The notes under the pieces: model-generated
What the model was told of the DNA's origin: nothing
The model's input: only the letters and a program-made list of their open reading frames with translations
Database searches by the model: none
Part shown: piece by piece, positions 56,768 to 64,000 of the stretch
Layout of the letters: each line of letters begins with the position of its first letter
How positions within the stretch are numbered: position 1 is the stretch's first letter
Translations under genes and position numbers: made by a program
NCBI GenBank assembly: GCA_963737405.1
Contig: CAVTSL010000009.1
Span: forward strand, 186,001 to 250,000
Direction of reading: 5' to 3'
Length of the DNA: 64,000 nucleotides
From: JACCTU01 sp963737405
GTDB taxonomy: Bacteria; Actinomycetota; Thermoleophilia; Gaiellales; Gaiellaceae

Positions 56768-58986
56768 GCGTGGTCACGGCACGTGCGGCGGCCGTTCCGA
56801 GGCCGTGGGTCGACCGCGTCCTCGCGGCGGTCCCGCTGGCATCGATCTATCTCTGGCTGTGCGTCCTCTACGGGTGGGAGGCCTGGGGGCATGTCACGCC
56901 CTGGCTGAACGGCGACGAGCTCGAGACGGCGCAGATCTCACGGTCGATCTCCGAGACCGGCGATCCCGCGCGCCGCGGCGTCGCGTACCCGATCCACGCG
57001 ATCTATCCGTACGTCCTTGCTCCGGTGTGGTGGATCCAGGACGTCGGCCAGGCGTACGGAGCCGCGAAGTACCTCAACGTGCTCCTCATGGCGGCGGTCG
57101 TCTTCCCGACCTACGCCCTCGCCCGGATGGTCGTGACGAAGCCGTGGGCGCTCTTCGCCGCGGCCGGTGCCGGCGCGGTTCCCGCTCTCTACTACTCGTC
57201 GATGCTCGTCGAGGAGCCCCTCGCCTACCCGTGGGCGATGCTCAGCGCGTACCTGATCGCCAAGGCGCTCGCCGCGCGGACGCGATGGTGGATCGCGGCG
57301 GCGGTCCTCGCGTCACTCGTCTCTCCCTTCGTTCGTGAGCAGCTGGCGGTCGTGCCCGCGGCGTTCGCCGTGGCCGCGCTCGCGCTCGTCGCGACGAGCG
57401 CGCGGGCGAAACGGGAGTACGCGCGCTGGTCCCGGTGGGACTGGGTCGGCGGGGTCACCCTCGCCGTCGGCGCCGTGATCGCGGTCAACGCGGCGATCTC
57501 GCACCGGTCGTTCGCGTGGCTGATCTCGACCCTGTACTACAAGGATCGAATGCTCGAGAACGGCCTCTGGGCCGTCGGCGCGCTCGCGGTCGGGATCGGC
57601 GTCTTCCCGATGATCGCCGGCCTGGCCGCGCTCGTCCGTCCGCGGGGCGAGGAGTGGACGCCGGAGCGGCGCGCGGTGGTCGCGACGATGGGCTCGCTCA
57701 TCGTCGGCTTCGGCTGGTACACGGCCGTGAAGGCGGCGTACATCTCGACGACGTTCTCGACGCTCGTCGTCGAGCGGAACCTGATCTATGTCGCGCCGCT
57801 GCTCTTCATCGGGACCGCGATGTTCTTCGAGCGGCCGCTCGTGCGCTGGTGGGCTGTCGCCGGCGCCGCAGGGCTCACGCTCACGGCCCTTCTCCTCGCG
57901 TACCAGTACAAGATGGACGTGCGCGTCTACTCCGACGCGCCCGGGTTCTCGCTGCTGCAGGCGGCGAACCGCGCGTACGCGTGGACGCCGGAACGCGCGC
58001 GGCAGGTGCTCATCGGGATGCTCGTGCTCTCGATCGTCGTGATCGTGCTCCCACGCGTCCTGACGCGAGGCGTCCGTCCGATGCTGGCGCTCGTCGCCGT
58101 GCTCGTCCTCGGCTGGTCGCTCGCGGGACAGATGTCGGCCGCGAGCGCGTCGAACACGTTCTCGGAGGAGCTGTCGTCCGACATCGCCCGGCCCTTCGAC
58201 TGGGTCGACCGCACGACGCGCGGCGCGCCGGCGCTCTATCTCGGTCAGCGGCTGACCGACTTCAACGGGCTCTGGCAGATGGAGTTCTGGAACCGCTCGA
58301 TCAAGCACGTCTGGTCGACCGACGGGAGCGCTCCCGGCCCCGGCCCGACGCTGACCCCAGACTTGATCAACGCCCAGACCGGCGCGATCACGCCGCCGCC
58401 GACGAACGTCGAGTACGTCGTCGCGGATCCCGGAATCGACATCGTCGGCACCGAGGTGAACCGCCACGCGCACTTCGCGGCAGGGACGAAGACGTTCTGG
58501 CGGCTCTTCAGGATCGCCCCGCCGCTGCGGCTGCAGAACTCGACGCGCGGCGTCTCGCAGGACGGCTGGGCCGCGAAGCAGAGCGACTACTCCCAGTTCA
58601 CGACGCCCGGAGACCTCCCCGGGTATGCCGTCGTGCGTGTGCACCGCAAGGCGTGGGGCGGAAAGGACGTTCCGTCGCGCGTCACGATCCGCGTCGGAAA
58701 GCTTCGCCGCGGGCTCGACAAGCAGCCCGCGCTCGGTGCAGTCACCGACCGTTGCACGTTCGTCGTGAACCGGCTCGAGGACCGGACGTTCCTCCTGCGG
58801 ACACCGCCCCCGCCGTTCCACGTCGACGTCCGGATGTCGAAGACGTTCGTCCCGCACGAGGTCGATCCAAACCTCTCGGACCTGCGCAAGCTCGGCGCGC
58901 AGCTCGAGTACAGCTTCTCGCCAGCGCGCGACGTGCCGCCGGACCGCCGTGGCTGCGCGGCGGGGCTGCGCGGGCCGGGCCGGTAG
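56764..58986 (+). CDS. Large GT-C-like membrane protein (glycan assembly)
   Basis: 740 residues from GTG 56764, overlapping the fusion gene stop (GTGA). About eleven helices occupy the first 460 residues. Loop 1 holds NGDELETAQISRSISETGDP, where D-E is the acidic pair of GT-C/PMT-like enzymes, and YYSSMLVEEPLAYPWAMLSA and FVREQLAVVPAAFAVAALAL follow. The C-terminal 280 residues are an extracytoplasmic beta-rich region (ALYLGQRLTDFNGLWQMEFW, VADPGIDIVGTEVNRHAHF). This is typical of actinobacterial polyprenyl-linked sugar transferases or glycan polymerases. Donor and acceptor are unknown. Co-translated with the initiating transferase. Confidence 0.75.
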   Translation: MSVVTARAAAVPRPWVDRVLAAVPLASIYLWLCVLYGWEAWGHVTPWLNGDELETAQISRSISETGDPARRGVAYPIHAIYPYVLAPVWWIQDVGQAYGAAKYLNVLLMAAVVFPTYALARMVVTKPWALFAAAGAGAVPALYYSSMLVEEPLAYPWAMLSAYLIAKALAARTRWWIAAAVLASLVSPFVREQLAVVPAAFAVAALALVATSARAKREYARWSRWDWVGGVTLAVGAVIAVNAAISHRSFAWLISTLYYKDRMLENGLWAVGALAVGIGVFPMIAGLAALVRPRGEEWTPERRAVVATMGSLIVGFGWYTAVKAAYISTTFSTLVVERNLIYVAPLLFIGTAMFFERPLVRWWAVAGAAGLTLTALLLAYQYKMDVRVYSDAPGFSLLQAANRAYAWTPERARQVLIGMLVLSIVVIVLPRVLTRGVRPMLALVAVLVLGWSLAGQMSAASASNTFSEELSSDIARPFDWVDRTTRGAPALYLGQRLTDFNGLWQMEFWNRSIKHVWSTDGSAPGPGPTLTPDLINAQTGAITPPPTNVEYVVADPGIDIVGTEVNRHAHFAAGTKTFWRLFRIAPPLRLQNSTRGVSQDGWAAKQSDYSQFTTPGDLPGYAVVRVHRKAWGGKDVPSRVTIRVGKLRRGLDKQPALGAVTDRCTFVVNRLEDRTFLLRTPPPPFHVDVRMSKTFVPHEVDPNLSDLRKLGAQLEYSFSPARDVPPDRRGCAAGLRGPGR

Positions 58987-58987
58987 C

Positions 58988-59740
58988 TCAGACACGGATC
59001 CGGAAGGTCCGGACGGCGCGGCCGCCGATCTCGATCGTTGCCGCCGCGACTCCTCGGCGCCGTCCGCGATAGACCACGCTCACGACGGCGCGGGAGCGAG
59101 GAAGGAGCTCTCGACGGCGGGCGAGCAGGCGCGTGGCCCCCGCGCGCGTCCGGAGCACGACCGCGAGCCGTCCCCGCGAGAGCGTCTCGGTGACGTTGCC
59201 CGCGTTCTGGAGCGCGACCTCGAGCACGCGGGCGCGCCCGGAACGGCGGACGGCGAGCCCTCGGACGACGAGACGCCTGACCACGCGGCCCGGCACGCGC
59301 ACGACGACGCGAACGCCGATGCGCATCCGGACGCCGACGCCGTCCGCCTCCGTCGTGCGCGTCGCGAGCAGGACGACCGCATGGTGGTCGCCCGGCTCGG
59401 CGCTCCGAGGCACGCGCGCCTCCACCTGAAGCTCCGCCGTGCCGCCGGGACGCACCGAGAGCTCGCGCGGTGAGAGGCCGAGCCACGACGACGCCGCCGT
59501 CCTGCCCGTGAGCCGCGGGCGACCCCGGAGGTCGAGTGCGACGCCGCCGGCCCGCGCGCTCACGGAGGCCGGCGACGACGCGAAGTTCCGCAACGCGATC
59601 ACCTGCGCGCGGCCCGGTTCGGTGACGAGACGTGCAGGCGACGCGGAGAGCGAGACGACCGGCCGCTCGCGCGCCGTGCCCGTCGGCAAGACGACCAGGC
59701 CGCCGAGCACGACGCATGCGAGCGGCGCGGCGCGTCTCAC
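58988..59740 (-). CDS. Exported Ig-like protein resembling DUF916 (surface-protein partner)
   Basis: 250 residues from GTG 59740. A signal peptide (RRAAPLACVVLGGLVVLPTG, then TA) precedes one or two beta-sandwich domains: VSLSASPARLVTEPGRAQVI, ALRNFASSPASVSARAGGVA, SSWLGLSPRELSVRPGGTAE, VPRSAEPGDHHAVVLLATRT, then a second domain ending VEVALQNAGN-like residues and GGRAVRTFRIRV. The P-G-x-H/Y and W-L-x-L-x-P patterns recall the DUF916 proteins that go with WxL surface proteins, but there is no C-terminal anchor. Its GTG overlaps the LTD-protein stop, so the two are co-translated. Confidence 0.6.
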   Translation of the reverse strand: MRRAAPLACVVLGGLVVLPTGTARERPVVSLSASPARLVTEPGRAQVIALRNFASSPASVSARAGGVALDLRGRPRLTGRTAASSWLGLSPRELSVRPGGTAELQVEARVPRSAEPGDHHAVVLLATRTTEADGVGVRMRIGVRVVVRVPGRVVRRLVVRGLAVRRSGRARVLEVALQNAGNVTETLSRGRLAVVLRTRAGATRLLARRRELLPRSRAVVSVVYRGRRRGVAAATIEIGGRAVRTFRIRV

Positions 59741-60828
59741 CGCCCGATCACCGTGAAGGTGAGCGTCGCGGTGTAGCGACCGGGGGCCACCGACGGGAGC
59801 GCTGATGCGAAGCCGACGTTCGTCGGCCACGCGTCACCGGCCGATGGGCTCGCCGCGGACGTCGTCCCGATCTGGAGCGACGACGGTGCGACCGGTACGG
59901 CCGCGAGCCCCGAGCCGCCGAGACCGGAGCCGAGCGTGCCACCGGGCGGCGCGCTCGCCTGGATGCCGAGCGGCAGGTCGGCAGGCGAGAAGGCGGTGCG
60001 CTGGACGCTGAGCGCGTAGCCGGCGGGATGGTTGCTCAGGACCGTGACCCGCTCGGAGATCGGCGACGGCGTGGCGCCGGACGCCGATGCGCCGAAGTCG
60101 AGCGCCGCGCGCTCGAGGGACACGGAGAGCACCGCGTTCAGGTCGACGGCGACGCTGGCGGAGGCGGACGCGCTCGGCGTACCGCCGGGCGGAGGCCCAC
60201 CCGTGCACGAGTGCGCCGCCGACGCCGAGTTGTGCGGCGCCGGTGCGCCGGTCGCGAAGTCGGCCGAGTTGACGTCGGTGTCGGTGCAGCCCTGGCCGGC
60301 GCGGATCGCCGCCGTCGTGCTGCTCGGCGCGGGTGCGGCTCCGGAGCCTTCGAAGTCGCCCGCGCTCCCGTAGCCGACGAGATCCTCGACGAGAGCTGCC
60401 GAGCTGCAGCTTCCCGCGGTGGCACCACACGTCAGCGCGGCGGCGCCGCGGACGAGCGCGATCTTTCCGGCGGTCGCGCTGATGTTGGTCGTGCCGTTCG
60501 CGTCGGGCGCCGGCAACGCCGCGCCGGTCGCGCCGCCGGCGAGCTCGACGAGGTACGAGCGGCCGGCCCCGATCGTGCCGCTGAGCGGGGTCGCGGACCA
60601 GCTCGTGCCCGCCGCAGTGGCGTACTGGACCGACCAGCCGGTGACGTCCACGGCGGACGAGCTTCGGTTGAACAGCTCGACGTAGTCGGACGCGAACGGT
60701 GCACCGGCATTGCCACCGCCGCCGAAGACCTGGCTGATGACGATTGCGCCCGTGCCGCTTCCTGCGGCGGCCGGGATGACGAGGACCGCGAGTGTGAGCA
60801 GCGCGGCGAGCAGACGAACACGACGCAT
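59737..60828 (-). CDS. Exported lamin-tail-domain protein with a C-terminal WxL-like beta region
   Basis: 363 residues from ATG 60828, with AAGGAG eight bases upstream. A signal peptide (RLLAALLTLAVLVIPAAAGS) precedes an LTD domain: IVISQVFGGGGNAGAPFASD, YVELFNRSSSAVDVTGWSVQ, TWSATPLSGTIGAGRSYLVE-like residues, and AGDFEGSGAAPAPSSTTAAI. A Pro/Gly/Ser linker (TGGPPPGGTPSASASASVAV) leads to a C-terminal sandwich (LERAALDFGASASGATPSPI, VTVLSNHPAGYALSVQRTAF, ATLTFTVIGR) like the WxL/camelysin-type surface domain. LTD domains bind DNA or membranes in secreted nucleases, but no nuclease domain is present. Co-translated with the DUF916-like gene. Confidence 0.65.
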   Translation of the reverse strand: MRRVRLLAALLTLAVLVIPAAAGSGTGAIVISQVFGGGGNAGAPFASDYVELFNRSSSAVDVTGWSVQYATAAGTSWSATPLSGTIGAGRSYLVELAGGATGAALPAPDANGTTNISATAGKIALVRGAAALTCGATAGSCSSAALVEDLVGYGSAGDFEGSGAAPAPSSTTAAIRAGQGCTDTDVNSADFATGAPAPHNSASAAHSCTGGPPPGGTPSASASASVAVDLNAVLSVSLERAALDFGASASGATPSPISERVTVLSNHPAGYALSVQRTAFSPADLPLGIQASAPPGGTLGSGLGGSGLAAVPVAPSSLQIGTTSAASPSAGDAWPTNVGFASALPSVAPGRYTATLTFTVIGR

Positions 60829-61100
60829 GGGCGACTCCTTCGGGAGAGTGACGTTGCACCCGTTGGTACCGGCGTGTCGCCGCGCGCGAAAGTGTCCGTT
60901 TCGGGTTGTGACGCTTTCGCGACGAAGTTGTGACGACTGGAGGGCTTGGCGGGACAGGCCTCGTCGCCGGGGTGCGATGGGTGGTGCGAGGCAAGGACGC
61001 AGGGAGCGTTCGTATCCGGTGGATACGGGCGCGACTGAGGACGCCGCATCGCGCCGCCCAGCGCGGCCCGGCGGCACAGCGCCTGTCCCGCCGAGCCCTC
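60829..61100. promoter_or_regulatory. 272-bp noncoding region with inverted and direct repeats
   Basis: No gene. It holds two direct copies of TTGTGACG (60906-60913 and 60928-60935), the palindrome CGTATCC-GGT-GGATACG (61011-61027), and a long-range inverted repeat GGCGGGACAGGC (60948-60959)/GCCTGTCCCGCC (61081-61092). It must contain the promoter of the LTD gene and the end of the GT2 operon; the outer repeat could close a large stem. Confidence 0.45.
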
Positions 61101-61856
61101 CTAGAGCGCAGTCAGGCGCTCGGGGTGCTTGCGCACGAAGCGCAGCATCCCGCGGAGGTGCCACAGCGTGTGACGCGAGAAGAACGTGCGATCGACGACC
61201 GCCGCGTAGTCGTGCGTGACGAGCGCGTCCGGGACGTACCACCGCTCCCATCCGGCTTTCGCGGCGCGGTAGCCGAGGTCGATGTCCTCGCCGTAGTGGC
61301 GGAAGCCGGCGTCCCACCCGCCGAGCTCGTCGAGCATCGCGCGACGCATCAGCAGGAACGCGCCGAGCAGCCAGTCGGCCTCGACGGGCTCTGTCGGACG
61401 CTCGTCGAGGTGGTAGTGGTCGCGCTGGCTGTACGAGCCGCGCAGCAGCCGAAGGGGAGTGCGCCGGACGAGGGTGCCACCGACCGTCGGGAAGCGGCGC
61501 CGGGAGGGCTGCCACGTCCCGTCGGGCCACCGGATCTGCGGCCCGGCGATGCCGGCGCGCGGGTGCTCCTCCATGAAGCTCCGCAGCGTCGCGACGGCGT
61601 CGGGATCGGGCACCGCGTCGGGATTCGCGACGAGCACGAGCTCGCCCGTCGTCGCGGCGACACCGGCGTTCACGTTCGCCGCGAACGTCCGCGGCCGCTC
61701 GTTCCGCAGCACGCGCACGCCCTCGAGCCCGCCGCGGACGCTCCCCGGAACGTTCTCGATCACCACGAGCTCGTCGACCTGCGCCCGCAGCACCGGCACG
61801 AGCCGCTCGACCTCGTCGGCATGGCCGTGCGAGACGACGACGGCCGAGACCTTCAC
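61101..61856 (-). CDS. Family 2 glycosyltransferase (rhamnosyl/galactosyl type)
   Basis: 251 residues from GTG 61856. GT-A fold: VSAVVVSHGHADEVERLVPV, VVIENVPGSVRGGLEGVRVL, TFAANVNAGVAATTGELVLV (N-V/I-N-x-G) and LVANPDAVPDPDAVATLRSF (N-P-D, the D-x-D equivalent), then LLGAFLLMRRAMLDELGGWD and HYGEDIDLGYRAAKAGW (the E-D-x-D-L acceptor/base motif). WbbL-like rhamnosyltransferases share this pattern. GTG overlaps the upstream GT1 stop. It is the last gene of the glycosyltransferase operon. Confidence 0.88.
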   Translation of the reverse strand: MKVSAVVVSHGHADEVERLVPVLRAQVDELVVIENVPGSVRGGLEGVRVLRNERPRTFAANVNAGVAATTGELVLVANPDAVPDPDAVATLRSFMEEHPRAGIAGPQIRWPDGTWQPSRRRFPTVGGTLVRRTPLRLLRGSYSQRDHYHLDERPTEPVEADWLLGAFLLMRRAMLDELGGWDAGFRHYGEDIDLGYRAAKAGWERWYVPDALVTHDYAAVVDRTFFSRHTLWHLRGMLRFVRKHPERLTAL

Positions 61857-62852
61857 GCGAGCAGCTCGCGGTAGACGTCGAGCGTCCGCCGCGCCGTCTC
61901 CTCCCACGTGAAGCGCCGGGCCCGCTCGAGACCGGCCGCGACGAGACGCTCCCGCTCGTCGAGCGCCCGTCGTACCGCACCTGCGAGCTCGGGCGCCTCC
62001 GCGAAGACCGCGGCGTCCCCCGCGACCTCGCGCAGCGCCTCGTCAGGCGCCGCGACGACCGGCGTCCCGCTTGCCATCGCCTCGACGACCGGCAGCCCGA
62101 ACCCCTCGTAGCGCGACGGGAGCACGAGCGCCGCTGCCCCGCGGTAGAGCTGCGCGAGCTCGTCCTTCGACACGTAGCCGCGGACGTCCGCGCCTGCGAG
62201 CCGAAGCTCGCCTGCGAGGCGCGCGTCCTTCTCGGGCCCCACCGCGACGAGCGGCAGGCCGACCGCGGACGCGGCCGCCGCGGCCGCGAGCGGGTCCTTG
62301 CGCTCCTGGATCGCGCCGACGAAGAGCAGGTACGTCCCGCGTCCGTCGTGGCCGGGCGTGAACGCCGGGTCGACGCCGAGCGGGGTGACGACGACCTTCT
62401 CCTCGGGGACGTCGTAGAGCTCGACGAGGTCGCGCTTCGTCCGCTCCGAGATCGCCAGCACGCGCGCAGCCCGTCGCACCGAGCGCGGGACGACCCGCCG
62501 GAAGACGAGGCGGTCCTTCCACCCCATGAGCGAGGCACGCTCGAAGCTCAGGTCCTGCACGGTCAGGACGGCAGGGCACGGCAGCCGCGGCGGCAGCGCG
62601 TGCACGAAGTGCGCGAGCCGTGGACGGAGACGACCGAGCGCGCGCGGCACCGACCACGCCATGCGGAGCTCCTGCGAGCGCGCGGGGAGCACGATCGGCT
62701 CGATCCCCTCCGGGACGAGCGCCGGCATCGCGCGTCAGCGCGGCGATTCGGAGGTCGCCCGCGAGCGGCGCCATCGCGCGGAGCAGGTTCTCGACGTACG
62801 TCTCGTCGCCGGTCCGGCCACGGCCGAGGTAGTCCGCGTCGACGACGATCAC
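61853..62852 (-). CDS. Family 1 glycosyltransferase, one frameshift near the N-terminus
   Basis: From GTG 62852 the frame gives VIVVDADYLGRGRTGDETYV and ENLLRAMAPLAGDLRIAALT, then near 62735 one extra base moves the homology to PALVPEGIEPIVLPARSQEL. The rest is a complete GT-B enzyme: RVLAISERTKRDLVELYDVP, VVVTPLGVDPAFTPG, YLLFVGAIQERKDPLAAAAA, LPSRYEGFGLPVVEAMASGT (the E-x7-E motif) and RFTWEETARRTLDVYRELL. Retaining GT4-type. Overlaps its neighbours by GTGA on both sides. Confidence 0.85.
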
Positions 62853-63817
62853 AGCGCCTTCCGGTACACGTCGACCGTCCGTCGCGCGACGTCGTCCCAC
62901 GTGAACTCGGCCGCCCGGACGAGACCGAGCGCCCGCAGCTCGCCACGCCGCCGGTCGGCGTCCTCGATCCCCTCGGCGATCGACGCGGGATCGAGCGGGT
63001 CGACGAGCACGGCCGCGCCGCCCGCGACCTCCTCGGTCGCGCCGCCGCGCGACGTGACGACCGGCGTCCCCACCGACATCGCCTCGAGGATCGGGATCCC
63101 GAAGCCCTCGTAGAGCGACGGATAGACGAGCGCCCGCGCGCCGCGCAGCAGCCGCGCGAGCTCGGCGTCGTCGACCTCGCCCAGCCAGCGCACGCCGTTG
63201 GCCCCGACTCCGCCCCAGCCCTGCGCGCCGACGACTCGCAGCTCCGCGCCCGCCCGGGCCGCGGCCTCCGCGGCGCGCTCGAGGTTCTTGCGCGGTTCGA
63301 GCGTGCCGACCGCGAGCACGTAGTCGCCTTCGGCCTGCGGGCCGTCCGGCGAGAGTCCGTCCCGGGGCGGCACGCCGATCACGTCGACACGCGACGCGTC
63401 GACCCCGAGCAGCTCGACGAGCTCTCGCTTCGTGAACTCCGAGATCGCGATCAGCCGCCGCGCAGCGCGCACGACGCGTGGGACGGTGAGCCGGCTGTAC
63501 GTCGCGTTCCACCGGTTGAAGAGCTCCGGGTGGCGGAGGACGGCGAGGTCGAGCACCGTGACGACGAGCGGTGCCGACGACACGAGCGGCCCGCGAAAGG
63601 TCGGGCAGTGGAGGACGTCGGCGTCGCCCGCCGCGCGCGGGAGGCCGAGCGGGTACCACACGGCGTCCCGCAGCGCCGCCGTCGCGCGACCGCCTCCTCC
63701 CCACGCGACCTCGCCGAGCTCGACGTGCGCCGGCAGATGCTCCCGGAGGCCTTCGACGTAGCGCGCGGAGCCGGCGCGGGTGAGCCGGAGCGGCGAGACG
63801 TCGAGCGCGACCTTCAC
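62849..63817 (-). CDS. Family 1 glycosyltransferase (GT4 type)
   Basis: 322 residues from GTG 63817, overlapping the stop of the gene upstream. GT-B features: VKVALDVSPLRLTRAGSARY, ADVLHCPTFRGPLVSSAPLV, VVTVLDLAVLRHPELFNRWN, RRLIAISEFTKRELVELLGV, VGTLEPRKNLERAAEAAARA, and VYPSLYEGFGIPILEAMSVG with E-G-F-G-x-P-x-x-E-A-M. It ends EFTWDDVARRTVDVYRKAL, similar to the next gene, so the two are duplicates. The donor sugar is unknown; the acceptor is probably the lipid-linked glycan begun by the fusion protein at 54977. Confidence 0.92.
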   Translation of the reverse strand: MKVALDVSPLRLTRAGSARYVEGLREHLPAHVELGEVAWGGGGRATAALRDAVWYPLGLPRAAGDADVLHCPTFRGPLVSSAPLVVTVLDLAVLRHPELFNRWNATYSRLTVPRVVRAARRLIAISEFTKRELVELLGVDASRVDVIGVPPRDGLSPDGPQAEGDYVLAVGTLEPRKNLERAAEAAARAGAELRVVGAQGWGGVGANGVRWLGEVDDAELARLLRGARALVYPSLYEGFGIPILEAMSVGTPVVTSRGGATEEVAGGAAVLVDPLDPASIAEGIEDADRRRGELRALGLVRAAEFTWDDVARRTVDVYRKAL

Positions 63818-64000
63818 GCGCGGTACCCCCGCAACATCGCCTCGCCCGTCGCGCGCCACGTGAACCGCGAGGCGTGCTCGAGCCCGCGCGCCACGAGCTC
63901 CCCGCGGCGGTCGCGCGCCTCGTCGATCCCGCGCCGGATGTCCGCCGGATCCTCCGGATCGACGCGCACGGCGGCGGCCCCCGCGGCTTCGTCGAGCGAC
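63814..64000 (-). CDS. Family 1 glycosyltransferase, N-terminus outside the window
   Basis: The last 61 residues of another GT1: SLDEAAGAAAVRVDPEDPAD, IRRGIDEARDRRGELVARGL, EHASRFTWRATGEAMLRGYR. The R-F-T-W-x-x-T/A-x-x-x-M-L/T-x-x-Y end is shared with the two GT1 genes downstream. Its stop TGA overlaps the next GTG. Confidence 0.8.
   Translation of the reverse strand, partial: SLDEAAGAAAVRVDPEDPADIRRGIDEARDRRGELVARGLEHASRFTWRATGEAMLRGYRA

Noticed and set aside
57313..58995. 560-codon minus-strand open frame
   Set aside because: Antisense shadow of the GT-C-like membrane protein gene, whose helices are clear on the plus strand.
59737..62538. 933-codon minus-strand frame
   Set aside because: Only the part from ATG 60828 is real (LTD protein). 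The rest is an out-of-frame reading of GT1 and GT2.

Overview
The window is about 70% G+C. It uses many GTG and some TTG starts, many stop/start overlaps of the ATGA and GTGA type, and apparently leaderless starts. It carries a coenzyme F420 cassette, DUF2269, DUF6325-like and DUF6328-like proteins, an actinobacterial-type ferrochelatase and a primary-type sigma-70 factor. Together these suggest a chromosomal segment of an uncultured actinobacterium, most likely class Thermoleophilia (Gaiellales or Solirubrobacterales relatives). That placement is inferred from gene content and style, not from a marker phylogeny. I saw no rRNA, tRNA, CRISPR array, insertion sequence, phage or plasmid genes.

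Layout. 0-9 kb: a GNAT fragment, a broken membrane protein, two serine hydrolases, a PadR regulator with its HAAS-type membrane partner, a broken SDR, a large FtsX-type permease and a Vgb-like propeller protein. 8.9-11.7 kb: a LiaF-like protein, a NarL-type response regulator, its histidine kinase and a SHOCT protein, resembling a rearranged LiaFSR envelope-stress module. 11.8-19.4 kb: an aminotransferase, two VOC proteins, a YdeI-like protein, a TfoX N-domain protein, an ArsR-AHSA1 pair, a cyclic-nucleotide-binding domain protein, a cold-shock gene with a probable ribosome-site hairpin, a rhodanese, and DUF2269 and DUF6325-like proteins. 19.5-22.5 kb: two secreted proteins with less G+C-biased codon use. 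22.5-28.4 kb: a cupin, an AsnC regulator, an EamA transporter, two paralogous PAS-LuxR regulators, a K+-type channel, a second cyclic-nucleotide protein and an RTX-repeat protein.

28.5-37.9 kb: a sigma factor, secreted DUF1996, esterase and zinc peptidase proteins, a dienelactone hydrolase, and an aldo/keto reductase-GH4 glycosidase-LysE operon. 37.9-44.6 kb: a FAD oxidase, an HExxH protein next to a compact OLD-like ATPase/TOPRIM protein, a degenerate MBL protein, PdxH, a second ArsR-AHSA1 pair, and a MarR/ankyrin divergent pair around a 19-bp palindrome. 44.6-49 kb: cofC-cofD-npdG-like-cofE, divergent from a PolX/PHP polymerase. 49-64 kb: a surface-polysaccharide region (Wzt-type ATPase coupled to hemH and hemE, a Wzm-type permease, a methyltransferase, a WecA/CapD-type fusion, a GT-C-like membrane protein, two coupled exported proteins, and GT2 and GT1 glycosyltransferases) that runs off the window end.

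At least eight genes are split by single-base indels while both halves keep clear homology. This pattern, spread over unrelated genes and in two cases at short homopolymers, looks more like consensus error than gene decay. I report those genes over their full inferred span.
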